In this document: positions 1-7,322 of the stretch, in pieces | Position numbering within the stretch: position 1 is the first letter of the stretch | Layout of the letters: each line of letters opens with the position of its first letter | Assembly (NCBI GenBank): GCA_045649505.1 | Contig: JAZRQA010000009.1 | Location: forward strand, 1 to 13,510 | Source of the DNA: SIG587 sp045649505 | Lineage (GTDB): Bacteria; Bacillota; Clostridia; Oscillospirales; Acutalibacteraceae | Direction of reading: 5' to 3' | Length of the DNA stretch: 13,510 nucleotides | Made by a program: the position numbers and the translations under genes | The notes under the pieces: generated by a model | What the model was told of the DNA's origin: nothing | Seen by the model: the letters and a program-made list of their open reading frames with translations, nothing else | The model's database searches: none

Positions 1-140
1 TATAAAAATAATTTCACCTATTTCATTGCAATGATGTCGGCGTAAATAATCAAGGATTATTTACATAAAACCGCTATGTGTAGCGGTTTTTCGAAAAGCT
101 TTATTTGAAAGCTTTTCGACTACCGATTATCATTATAATA
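1..140 (-). repeat. Left arm of a 140-bp dispersed inverted repeat made of hairpins
   Basis: The reverse complement of this stretch aligns without gaps to 8485-8624 with 131 of 140 identities counted by hand. It contains, left to right: part of a hairpin cut by the window edge (loop 4-7, right arm 8-16), a 12-bp perfect palindrome TCATTGCAATGA (23-34), a 10-bp stem with a 3-nt loop (42-51/55-64), a 10-bp stem with loop TGTG (67-76/81-90) and a 12-bp stem with a 5-nt loop (91-102/108-119). It probably continues left of the window, since the first hairpin is incomplete. No ORF or transposase is present. The nature of the element (MITE-like, REP-like, or a structured transcript) is not decided by the sequence. 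Confidence 0.9.
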
Positions 141-166
141 ATAGCTGCGTTATATCAACAAACAAA

Positions 167-191
167 AAAAGCGCCATATAAAGACGCTTTT
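167..191 (-). terminator. Rho-independent terminator of the sugar isomerase gene
   Basis: On the minus strand the arm AAAAGCGTC (191-183), loop TTTATAT and arm GGCGCTTTT (175-167) form a 9-bp stem with one G-U pair, followed by more T residues. It begins about 10 nt after the stop codon of the gene ending at 201, so it should end that transcript before the repeat at 1-140. Confidence 0.8.
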
Positions 192-200
192 CTTTATGTA

Positions 201-926
201 TTAGTCCTCTAAGGATTTGAGGTAGTCTATGCACATTTTTGCTTCTTCCATCTGTGCTTCGGGAACGGGCTCGTTTTCAACAACCATAAGTACATTGTTT
301 CTCTTTGCCCATTTAACAACCTCGGCGATGGGTGCAGTACCCTGACCGAGAGGTGTGCCACGCTCCATAGTACCATCCTTAAGGTGAACGGCACCGATAC
401 GGTCCTTAAACTGTTCAAGGAAGTAAATAGGATCAACGCCGGCGCGGTAAACCCAATAAACGTCAACCTGCAGCTTGATGTCGGTGCGTTTCATAATTTC
501 AACACCGGGCATCACGCCATCCTCATTATAAGCAAACTCAGCGCTGTGGTTATGGTACATCATTTCCAGGCCCTCAGCGGCGAGCTTTGGTGCATACTCA
601 TTTATAAGTGAAATGGAGGTATCAAGGGTTGCTCTTTTGGCAATTGGACAAGCGGGAACTATAAAACGCTTACAACCAATGGTCTTAAGGTAGGAAACAG
701 TACTGTCAAAATTACCCTGGGTGATGGTGCTCAAAACATTGTGGGTACTGCTTACGGTAAGACCGTATTTGTCGCAGTAGCTTTTAAAATCTTCAGCGGA
801 GGTATCAAAAAAGCCTGCGGGCTCTACCATTGTGTAACCCATTTCGGCTATCTGCTTTAAGGTATCCTCAACACTCTTTTCCATAAAATCTTTTACAGAA
901 TATAACTGAATGCCATAGTTTGTCAT
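201..926 (-). CDS. Sugar phosphate isomerase/epimerase, xylose-isomerase-like TIM barrel
   Basis: This 241-residue cytoplasmic protein belongs to the AP-endonuclease-2/xylose-isomerase-like TIM barrel family, whose members isomerise or epimerise sugars or cyclitols at a divalent metal. Seen in the sequence: the N-terminal strand GIQLYSVKD, His62, the YHNH segment (124-127) with Glu130, Asp155 in QVDVYW, His181 in VHLKDG and Glu217 in VVENEP. This is the usual metal-binding and catalytic set. Length is near the short end for the family and no signal peptide is seen. The ATG at 926 is preceded by AAAGGAG at 939-945 with a rather long 12-nt spacer. A near-consensus promoter lies just upstream and a terminator just downstream, so it can be a single-gene unit at the end of the minus-strand train. 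The substrate cannot be told from sequence; no sugar transport or catabolic genes sit beside it. Confidence 0.88.
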   Translation of the reverse strand: MTNYGIQLYSVKDFMEKSVEDTLKQIAEMGYTMVEPAGFFDTSAEDFKSYCDKYGLTVSSTHNVLSTITQGNFDSTVSYLKTIGCKRFIVPACPIAKRATLDTSISLINEYAPKLAAEGLEMMYHNHSAEFAYNEDGVMPGVEIMKRTDIKLQVDVYWVYRAGVDPIYFLEQFKDRIGAVHLKDGTMERGTPLGQGTAPIAEVVKWAKRNNVLMVVENEPVPEAQMEEAKMCIDYLKSLED

Positions 927-954
927 AATAAATCAGCACTCCTTTCATACCCTC

Positions 955-983
955 ATTTTAACCTTTAAACTTGGTAAAGTCAA
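955..983 (-). promoter_or_regulatory. Sigma-A-type promoter of the isomerase gene
   Basis: On the minus strand TTGACT (983-978), a spacer of exactly 17 nt and TAAAAT (960-955) make a near-consensus promoter in the 62-nt gap after mntP. The predicted start near 948 gives a leader of about 22 nt that includes the AAAGGAG ribosome binding site. Confidence 0.75.
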
Positions 984-988
984 TAGAA

Positions 989-1573
989 TTATAAAATATT
1001 TGTCAAAAAAATCTCAAGGCCTATTGCTATCAGTATTACGCCACCTAAAATGCCTGCCTTACCCGCAAGTTTAGTGCCGAATTTTTTACCTATAGCCACG
1101 CCCACACAGCATATTATAAAGGTTACTGCCGCGATAACTGAAGCGCACAAGAGTGCCTGCAAGGTTTTATAGTGGGCTATTGTAAAGCCCACCGATAGCG
1201 CATCAATAGAGGTGGCAACTCCCTGCACAAGAAGCGCAAAAAAGGTCAGCTTTTCGCAACTTTCGCCCATCTCGCAGCCGCGTATACCCTCAAGTAGCAT
1301 TTTGCCGCCTATGAAGCTAAGCAAAACAAGGGCTATTAACGGAATAAATTTGTTAAACACGGCAAAGGTATTTGCCGCCGCGTGCACCACTACCCATCCT
1401 GCAAGGGGCATAATTGCCTGAAAAAGTGCGAAAACGCCTGCAATTAGGAATACTTTTCTTTTCTTCATTTTGGGTTCGTTTAGTCCGTTTGCCATCGACA
1501 CCGAAAAGGCATCCATAGCAAGACCGACACCCAACATTATACTTTGCACAAAAAACATTAAGTCAAATTTCAT
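989..1573 (-). CDS. mntP: MntP-type manganese efflux pump
   Basis: This 194-residue integral membrane protein exports Mn2+ in characterised members of the MntP family. It shows the internal duplication typical of the family: the first half has GLAMDAFSVSMANG around Asp21, the second ATSIDALSVGFTIA around Asp124, each within a hydrophobic helix. About six membrane helices can be drawn (roughly 6-28, 41-63, 74-95, 111-132, 139-161, 172-192). The length is that of the family. The start lies 2 nt after the tsaD stop, with AGAAGG inside the end of tsaD as ribosome binding site, so the two are translated from one mRNA. No yybP-ykoY-like manganese riboswitch leader is possible at this position, so any Mn control must act on the whole operon or elsewhere. 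Substrate is by family assignment. Confidence 0.9.
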   Translation of the reverse strand: MKFDLMFFVQSIMLGVGLAMDAFSVSMANGLNEPKMKKRKVFLIAGVFALFQAIMPLAGWVVVHAAANTFAVFNKFIPLIALVLLSFIGGKMLLEGIRGCEMGESCEKLTFFALLVQGVATSIDALSVGFTIAHYKTLQALLCASVIAAVTFIICCVGVAIGKKFGTKLAGKAGILGGVILIAIGLEIFLTNIL

Positions 1574-1575
1574 AT

Positions 1576-2580
1576 TTAACCTTCTTTTATATGCTTGGTT
1601 GCGTATGCATTAAGACAGGTGTCACCTATGTGCCCCGCTTCAAATTCATATATTGCCTGCGCTCCCACCATTGCCGCATTATCACCGCAAAGGTTAAGGG
1701 GCGGAAAATAAAGTTCATAACCCCTTTTTTTGCACGCGTTTTCCATTTTAGAGCGAAGCGCGCTGTTGGCAGAAACGCCGCCTGCCATAACTATTTTTTT
1801 ATAACCCTTTTCCTGCGCGGCGGCAAGGGTCTTTTCTACGAGAATGTCGGTAACCTTATCTCTCAGCGTTGCGCACATAACGGGCACATCTATCTCCTCG
1901 CCCTTTTGGGAAAGGTTGTTTATAAGGTTTAAAACCGCCGTTTTCATTCCCGAAAAAGAGAAATCGTATTCTCCCTTTGTATGGGGTGTGGGTAAAGGAT
2001 ATTTTTTATGGTCGGGGATTGTTGCAATCCTATCAAGATTAACGCCGCCGGGGTAATCAAGTCCCAGTGCTCTTGCACACTTATCAAAGCATTCGCCTGC
2101 GGCATCGTCGGTAGTTTGTCCGATTGTTTCAAAATCGGTATATCCTTTTACCTCGGTTAAAATGCTGTTGCCGCCCGAAACGGTAAGGCATAAAAAGGGA
2201 GGCTTCAAATCCTTGTGCGCAAGGTAGTTTGCCGCAATGTGAGAGCGCAGATGGTGCACGGGAATAAGCGGCTTGTTAAGGGAAAGGGCAAGCCCTTTAG
2301 CAAAGTTCACGCCAACAAGCAGTGCGCCTATAAGCCCGGGCGCATATGTAACGGCAACGGCATCAATATCACTATAGTCAATTCCCGCTTTTAAAAGTGC
2401 CTCATCACACACAGCAGATATAGCCTCGGCATGGCGTCGCGAGGCAATTTCGGGGACAACACCCCCGTAAATTTTATGCTCATCTATCTGGGTAGATACC
2501 ACATTCGAAAGTATTTCTCTATTCTCTACCACCGCTGCGGCGGTTTCATCACAGGAGGATTCTATTGCCAAAATCTTCAT
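1576..2580 (-). CDS. tsaD: tRNA N6-adenosine threonylcarbamoyltransferase TsaD
   Basis: TsaD (334 residues, Kae1/YgjD family, ASKHA fold) transfers the threonylcarbamoyl group from threonylcarbamoyl-AMP to A37 of ANN-decoding tRNAs, working with TsaB and TsaE, both encoded at 8771-9924. Visible motifs: the N-terminal MKILAIESSCDETAAAV; GGVVPEIASRRH (39-50); the metal-binding His110 and His114 in VHHLRSH; the nucleotide-site VSGGNS (about 134-139); QTTDDAAGECFDK (155-167); FSGMKTAV; MAGGVSANSALR; and the third metal ligand Asp300 in GDNAAMVG. The usual small or glycine residues before the second histidine are Arg-Ser here. The start lies 5 nt after the phosphatase/RimI fusion gene, with AAGGAAG as ribosome binding site. 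Cytoplasmic and probably essential. Confidence 0.97.
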   Translation of the reverse strand: MKILAIESSCDETAAAVVENREILSNVVSTQIDEHKIYGGVVPEIASRRHAEAISAVCDEALLKAGIDYSDIDAVAVTYAPGLIGALLVGVNFAKGLALSLNKPLIPVHHLRSHIAANYLAHKDLKPPFLCLTVSGGNSILTEVKGYTDFETIGQTTDDAAGECFDKCARALGLDYPGGVNLDRIATIPDHKKYPLPTPHTKGEYDFSFSGMKTAVLNLINNLSQKGEEIDVPVMCATLRDKVTDILVEKTLAAAQEKGYKKIVMAGGVSANSALRSKMENACKKRGYELYFPPLNLCGDNAAMVGAQAIYEFEAGHIGDTCLNAYATKHIKEG

Positions 2581-2585
2581 ATAAT

Positions 2586-3401
2586 CTAAAACTTCCTTGT
2601 AAGTAAAATTGCATCCTCTTTAGGGTCGGTATAAAAATCTTTACGCTGCCCGACCTGCTTATATCCGAATTTATTATAAGGCGACTGCGCCGCTGTATTA
2701 CTGCGGCGTACCTCTAAGGTTATAAAGGAAAGTCCCTTTTTATCAGCATAGGAATTGAGCGCGGTAAGCAATGCGGCGCCCACGCCCTGACGGCGACAAT
2801 CGGTTCTCACCGCAACATTGGTTATATAGCCCTCATCAACAACTGTGTTAATGCCGACATATCCCACTACCGTATCAAATCTCTTGCAGACAAAAAACTG
2901 TGTTCCCTCGCGAAAGGAAGCCTCAATGCCCTCTATCGACCAAGGATGCGCAAAGCACTCCCTTTCAAGCTCGGCTATTGCGGCAAAATCTGCTGACAAT
3001 GCACCGTACACCCTCAGGGTACGCATATCCTCTATAGCGGCGGCTATCTCGTTTCGGCAAAGCCTGTAAACTGTTTGGTCGCCACCGAATGGGTCGCTTA
3101 TTCCGTGGCCGAGCAGCCGAGCCTTATCCAAATCACCAAGCAATCCAAGGTGAGATTCAGACATACAGTATATAACATCTGCCCAGTCAAGCATCTCCTT
3201 GGTTAATGGAGCCGAGATATGATGGCCGTAATCAATTCCTACCTCTTTGAGCGCATTAACACTACCCATACTTATCTTCGAGCCGTCGGCAAAAATTCCC
3301 GCACTTTTAACATTAACGCCCGTAATTTTTTTGTTTTCTAATAACGCCTGCGCCATTGGCGAGCGGCAGGTATTGCCTGTGCAAACAAAAAGTATATTCA
3401 T
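2586..3401 (-). CDS. Fusion of YwlE-like protein-arginine phosphatase and RimI-like N-acetyltransferase
   Basis: A 271-residue two-domain protein. Residues 1-127 are a low-molecular-weight phosphatase: the P-loop CTGNTCRS gives nucleophile Cys7 and Arg13, and DPFGG supplies general acid Asp103. The Thr at position 11 and the overall pattern match Bacillus YwlE, where that Thr marks specificity for phospho-arginine (the mark set by McsB) rather than phospho-tyrosine. Residues about 130-271 are a GNAT domain like RimI, which acetylates the N-terminus of ribosomal protein S18: HPWS near 152-155, the acetyl-CoA loop RRQGVGAAL (203-211) and a C-terminal segment with NKFGY. The reading frame also runs upstream to 3464, but the start at 3401 begins exactly at the domain, has AAGGAAGG just before it and sits one base after the polA stop. 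Adjacent tsaD is a usual rimI neighbour. Whether both domains are active is unknown. Confidence 0.9.
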   Translation of the reverse strand: MNILFVCTGNTCRSPMAQALLENKKITGVNVKSAGIFADGSKISMGSVNALKEVGIDYGHHISAPLTKEMLDWADVIYCMSESHLGLLGDLDKARLLGHGISDPFGGDQTVYRLCRNEIAAAIEDMRTLRVYGALSADFAAIAELERECFAHPWSIEGIEASFREGTQFFVCKRFDTVVGYVGINTVVDEGYITNVAVRTDCRRQGVGAALLTALNSYADKKGLSFITLEVRRSNTAAQSPYNKFGYKQVGQRKDFYTDPKEDAILLTRKF

Positions 3402-3402
3402 A

Positions 3403-5949
3403 TCAGCCTTCCTTAGCCTCGTACCAGGTTTTGCCTGCATTCGCTTCGACAAGCAGTTTAACATTCAGCCTTGCGGCGGCGCTCATTTCCTCCTCTAAAA
3501 GACGGCAGACGGTGTCCTTTAGTTCCTGCTTGCACTCAACTATCAGTTCATCGTGTACCTGAAGAATAAGGCGAGCGTCAAGCTTTTCTTCCTTTAAGCG
3601 GTTGCTTACGCGTACCATTGCTATTTTAATTATATCAGCCGCGGTGCCCTGAATAGGGGCGTTTCGGGCGACACGTTCACCGAAGGCGCGCATCATACCG
3701 TTTGAGCTTGAAAGCTCGGGCAGATATCTCCTTCTACCGAACAGGGTGGTTATAAAGCCCTGTTCCTTTGCGTTTTCAATAACATTTTTCATATAGGCAT
3801 CTACCTGTGGGTAGGTTGCAAGATAGCCCTTTATATACTGGGAAGCCTCTTTATAAGAAACACCTATATCCTTTGAAAGGGAGTGCGCGCCGATGCCGTA
3901 AACTATACCAAAGTTTACCGCCTTTGCCCTTGCGCGCATTAGTGGTGTAACAAGCTCAATGGGCATACCGAACACCTGCGAAGCAGTGACGGTGTGAATA
4001 TCAATACCGTCATTAAAGGCATTTTGCATTGCGGTATCCCCCGCAATATGAGCAAGAACACGAAGCTCTATCTGAGAATAGTCGGCATCGCAAAGAATAT
4101 ACCCTTCCTTTGCGCAGAAGAAGCGGCGAAGCCTTTTTCCCTCCTCCTGACGCACGGGAATATTCTGCAGATTAGGCTCCAAAGAGCTTATTCTACCCGT
4201 TCTTGTTTCGGTCTGATTAAAGGTAGAGCGTATTCTTCCGTCCTTTTCTATAGCCTTTAAAAGTCCGTCACAGTAGGTGGATTTAAGCTTTGTTATACTG
4301 CGGTAGTTAAGCAGCAGTTCGACAGCGGGATGGGCATCCTTTAGCTCTTCCAGCACCTCGGCAGAGGTGCTGTAGCCGCTTTTTGTCTTTTTCTTTGCAG
4401 GCAGCCCTAATTTCTCAAACAGAGCAACGCCCAACTGCTTCGGTGAATTCAGGTTAAACTCATAGCCCACAAGGGAGTAAATTTGTTTTTCGGTTTGCTC
4501 AATTCGCTGTGCGAGCTCGGCTCCCATTTTCTTTAGGCCGTCTGTGTCAACAAGAAAACCCTCACATTCCATTTCGGCAAGCACTCGCGCAAGAGGAATT
4601 TCTATCTCGCAAAGCAAAGAATACTGCCGCTTTTGGTCAAGTTCTTTTTTAAGATTATCGCACACCGCGCTGTGTCCTGCGGCAAGGCAGACAATCTCAT
4701 CATTACAGTCCTTTATGACAGCACCGCCATACTCGGCAATAAGCCTATCAAGAGCATAGCTTGAAGCATTAGGATTTGAAAGATAAGCCGCCAGCATACT
4801 GTCAAAGGTCACACCGCCAAGCGGTATATCATTTTTTGCGCAGTATTTATAAAGGGTTTTATAATCGTAGACCCGTTTTTCACATTCTTCATCGGCAAGC
4901 AACGCCTTTATTCGCTCGTCCTCAAGGGATATTTTTGCCGCCTTTTCGCCGTTGCAAATACCGACAAATGCACCCTCGTAATCTACAAATATATCTAAGC
5001 TTTTACAGTTTTCCAATATATCCTGCGCCTCGCCGCAAGCTACATCGTTACAATCAAAATCCATCGCAGACTGCGCTGATACGGGAGTTATTCCCATATT
5101 TTCCATAAGCTTAAAAAGCTCAAGGCGGGTCATAAGCAAGGCTAACGCCTCGGGCTCACCCACACCCACGGTATAAGCACTGTAATCGGTACAAATCGGC
5201 ACATCTTTACAAATTGTGCCCAGTTCAAGGCTCAAATAGGCACTTTCCTTGCCTGCGGCAAGCTTTGCGCGTACCGAGTCCTTGATATCAAGATTTTCAA
5301 GATTTTCGAAGATATAATCAATGTTATTATATTTTTTTATAAGCTCGGTGGCGGTCTTTTCGCCCACACCGGGAACACCCGGAATCTTATCTGAGGTATC
5401 ACCCATAAGGCTTTTTAACTGACGCATACCGTCGGGCGTAAGCCCGTATTTCTCAAAAAGCGCAGCCTCATCGTAAACAGTAAGTTCAGGTCTGCCCATT
5501 TTGGTTGCGGCAAGCAGCACCTTTACGTTGTCACCTATAAGCTGCAACGAGTCCTTATCTCCTGTAGCAATAACACAGGTATCTCCTTCCTTTGCAGCAG
5601 CGGATAGGGTACCTAAAATATCATCAGCCTCAAAACCTTCTTGTTCAAGACAGGTATAGCCGCGAAGCCTCAGCCACTCCTTCACAACGGGCAACTGCAA
5701 GGCAAGCTCATCGGGCATAGGCTTTCTGCCCGCTTTATAGCCCTCATACATTTTATGGCGGAAGGTGGGCGCCTTTAAATCGAAGGCAACGGCAACGCCG
5801 TCGGGCTTTTCCTGTTCAATAAGACGGTTTAAAATACTTATAAAGCCATAAACAGCATTAGTGTACTGCCCATCCTTTGTGGTGAGCAGTTTAATGCCGT
5901 AAAAGGCACGGTTTATAATACTGTTTCCATCAATTGCCAGAAGCTTCAT
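3403..5949 (-). CDS. polA: DNA polymerase I, proofreading domain degenerate
   Basis: This 848-residue family A polymerase removes RNA primers and fills gaps in repair. Order: 5' nuclease (about 1-290) with Asp7, EADD (107-110), GDKD (130-133) and the DTSDKIPGVPGVGEKTA helix-hairpin-helix (184-200); a shrunken 3'-5' exonuclease-like domain (about 300-450); and the polymerase (about 455-848). Polymerase motif A is DYSQIELR (catalytic Asp623), motif B has Lys676 and Phe680 in KAVNFGIVYG, and motif C is QVHDE (His799, Asp800, Glu801). In the exonuclease-like domain a D-Y-E remains near 323-325, but the expected motif II and III carboxylates are not recognisable, so proofreading is probably absent, as in many Bacillota. 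The gene overlaps gtrA by 20 nt and its TGA lies one base before the next start. AAGGAAG precedes the ATG at 5949. Confidence 0.97.
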   Translation of the reverse strand: MKLLAIDGNSIINRAFYGIKLLTTKDGQYTNAVYGFISILNRLIEQEKPDGVAVAFDLKAPTFRHKMYEGYKAGRKPMPDELALQLPVVKEWLRLRGYTCLEQEGFEADDILGTLSAAAKEGDTCVIATGDKDSLQLIGDNVKVLLAATKMGRPELTVYDEAALFEKYGLTPDGMRQLKSLMGDTSDKIPGVPGVGEKTATELIKKYNNIDYIFENLENLDIKDSVRAKLAAGKESAYLSLELGTICKDVPICTDYSAYTVGVGEPEALALLMTRLELFKLMENMGITPVSAQSAMDFDCNDVACGEAQDILENCKSLDIFVDYEGAFVGICNGEKAAKISLEDERIKALLADEECEKRVYDYKTLYKYCAKNDIPLGGVTFDSMLAAYLSNPNASSYALDRLIAEYGGAVIKDCNDEIVCLAAGHSAVCDNLKKELDQKRQYSLLCEIEIPLARVLAEMECEGFLVDTDGLKKMGAELAQRIEQTEKQIYSLVGYEFNLNSPKQLGVALFEKLGLPAKKKTKSGYSTSAEVLEELKDAHPAVELLLNYRSITKLKSTYCDGLLKAIEKDGRIRSTFNQTETRTGRISSLEPNLQNIPVRQEEGKRLRRFFCAKEGYILCDADYSQIELRVLAHIAGDTAMQNAFNDGIDIHTVTASQVFGMPIELVTPLMRARAKAVNFGIVYGIGAHSLSKDIGVSYKEASQYIKGYLATYPQVDAYMKNVIENAKEQGFITTLFGRRRYLPELSSSNGMMRAFGERVARNAPIQGTAADIIKIAMVRVSNRLKEEKLDARLILQVHDELIVECKQELKDTVCRLLEEEMSAAARLNVKLLVEANAGKTWYEAKEG

Positions 5950-6367
5950 TTGTACTTCTTCCTTTTTTGAAAATTACTAACTTGCTTATTAAAAAATTAA
6001 AAATAACTACCAACACCTGTGCCGTAAGTTTTACCGCCATACTGTTAAAATCAAGCAGGGTGATAAAAATGAACAGCACCGTTTCCTCTAAGACAAGGGT
6101 CGCTACCCTTCCCAGATAAAAGGTTAGCATTTGTTTGAAAAAGGAACCGTTCCCCGCGTGAAAAACCATATCACGGTTGGTTGCAAAGGCAAAGAACACC
6201 GCCGCAAGCCAGGCAATAATATTAGCTATAAGCTCGTTAACCCTAAGGGGGGAATTGAGCACCCAATATACAGCAAGGTTAATAAGAGTAGTGCATACAC
6301 CGAATATTAAATATAAAATTACCTCGCGGTATTTTTTAGCAAAAGCGAAAAGCTTATTCATCGCCAT
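5930..6367 (-). CDS. GtrA-family membrane protein
   Basis: A 145-residue protein (143 if it starts at the second Met, position 6361) with four hydrophobic helices, roughly 16-37, 44-63, 79-103 and 110-133. Family hallmarks are visible: FATNRDMVF after helix 2 and NFLISKLVIF at the end of helix 4. GtrA-type proteins are proposed to help move polyprenyl-phosphate-linked sugars across the cytoplasmic membrane, typically as partners of a GtrB glycosyltransferase, which is the gene just upstream. The start overlaps the GtrB stop (by 14 nt, or 8 nt for the second Met). GAGAGGA upstream is only 3 nt from the first ATG but 9 nt from the second, so the 6361 start may be the real one. The 3' end overlaps polA by 20 nt. 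The sugar involved is unknown. Confidence 0.85.
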   Translation of the reverse strand: MAMNKLFAFAKKYREVILYLIFGVCTTLINLAVYWVLNSPLRVNELIANIIAWLAAVFFAFATNRDMVFHAGNGSFFKQMLTFYLGRVATLVLEETVLFIFITLLDFNSMAVKLTAQVLVVIFNFLISKLVIFKKGRSTNEASGN

Positions 6368-7313
6368 TTGTCCTCTCGCTAATTATAAAGCGCGGCCGCG
6401 CCTTGGTTTCAAGATAAATTTTACCTATATATTCGCCTATTATACCAAGGCTTAATAGCTGAACTCCGCCAAGGAAGCAGATTATACTAACTGTTGATGC
6501 CCAACCAACAATGGTGTTGCCAAAAAAGTAGCTCACTACCGACCAAAGCACTGCAATAAGGCTTACTGCGGCTATAATAAAGCCTAAAGTCGTGATAAAA
6601 CGGATAGGTTTTATAGACATACTTGTAATGCCGTTAAGGGCAAGAGAAATCATCCTTTTTAAAGGATAATGGCTTTTACCTGCAAGCCGCTCGCTTCTCG
6701 AATATTCAACACAGGTGCTTTTAAAGCCGACAAGGGGTATCATTCCGCGAAGATAGATGTTTACCTCCTTGTATTTTTCAAGCTCCTTTATAACCCTTGC
6801 AGACAAAAGACGGTAGTCGGCGTGGTTATAAACAACCTCAACACCCATAATGCGCAAAAACTTATAAAAACCCTGCGCGGTAGTACGCTTAAAAAAGGTG
6901 TCACTACTGCGGTCACTCCTTACTCCGTAGACCACCTCACAGCCTGATAGATATTCGTCCACCATTTTGTCCATAGCGTCAATATCGTCCTGCCCGTCAC
7001 AATCAATGCTAACGGTTATATCACAGCTGTTTGCGGCGGTAACAAGCCCTGCCAGCAGAGCATTCTGATGTCCGCAGTTACGCGAAAGGCGTACCCCCGT
7101 AAACTGAGGGTTAGCCGCACAAAGCTCACTAATTATTTCCCAGGTAGAGTCCCGACTGCCGTCATCCACCAACATAACACGGCTTTTTTCAGAGTCAATT
7201 TTACCCTGTGCGCCAAGGCTGATAAGCTTATTAAGAAATATTTTAGAAGTAAAGGGTAGTACCTCTTGCTCGTTATAGCAGGGCACCACAATATAAAGAA
7301 TCGGCGTCTTCAT
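6354..7313 (-). CDS. GtrB-like polyprenyl-phosphate glycosyltransferase (family 2)
   Basis: This 319-residue GT-A fold enzyme has a cytoplasmic catalytic domain and two C-terminal membrane helices (about 238-262 and 272-296). Motifs: VVPCYNE near the N-terminus, the UDP/metal-binding VDDGSRDSTW (Asp50, Asp51), SIDCDGQDD (Asp104, Asp106), and the juxtamembrane basic RLAGKSHYPLKR (209-220). This is the layout of GtrB and of dolichol-phosphate mannose synthase relatives, which move a hexose from a nucleotide sugar to undecaprenyl phosphate on the inner face of the membrane. The adjacent gtrA supports a role in adding sugars to surface polymers such as wall teichoic acid, lipoteichoic acid or a capsule; which one is not shown. 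It starts 9 nt after rodA with AGGAGA as ribosome binding site. Donor and final acceptor are unknown. Confidence 0.9.
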   Translation of the reverse strand: MKTPILYIVVPCYNEQEVLPFTSKIFLNKLISLGAQGKIDSEKSRVMLVDDGSRDSTWEIISELCAANPQFTGVRLSRNCGHQNALLAGLVTAANSCDITVSIDCDGQDDIDAMDKMVDEYLSGCEVVYGVRSDRSSDTFFKRTTAQGFYKFLRIMGVEVVYNHADYRLLSARVIKELEKYKEVNIYLRGMIPLVGFKSTCVEYSRSERLAGKSHYPLKRMISLALNGITSMSIKPIRFITTLGFIIAAVSLIAVLWSVVSYFFGNTIVGWASTVSIICFLGGVQLLSLGIIGEYIGKIYLETKARPRFIISERTNGDE

Positions 7314-7322
7314 TATTTTCTC

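Noticed and set aside
929..988. Manganese riboswitch near mntP
   Set aside because: This gap is downstream of mntP, only 62 nt separate it from the next start, and it holds a plain promoter. Upstream of mntP there is just a 2-nt gap.
3402..3464. N-terminal 21-residue extension of the phosphatase/RimI protein
   Set aside because: It lies in the polA coding end, is not conserved in kind with the phosphatase family, and the start at 3401 has a clear ribosome binding site and begins at the domain.
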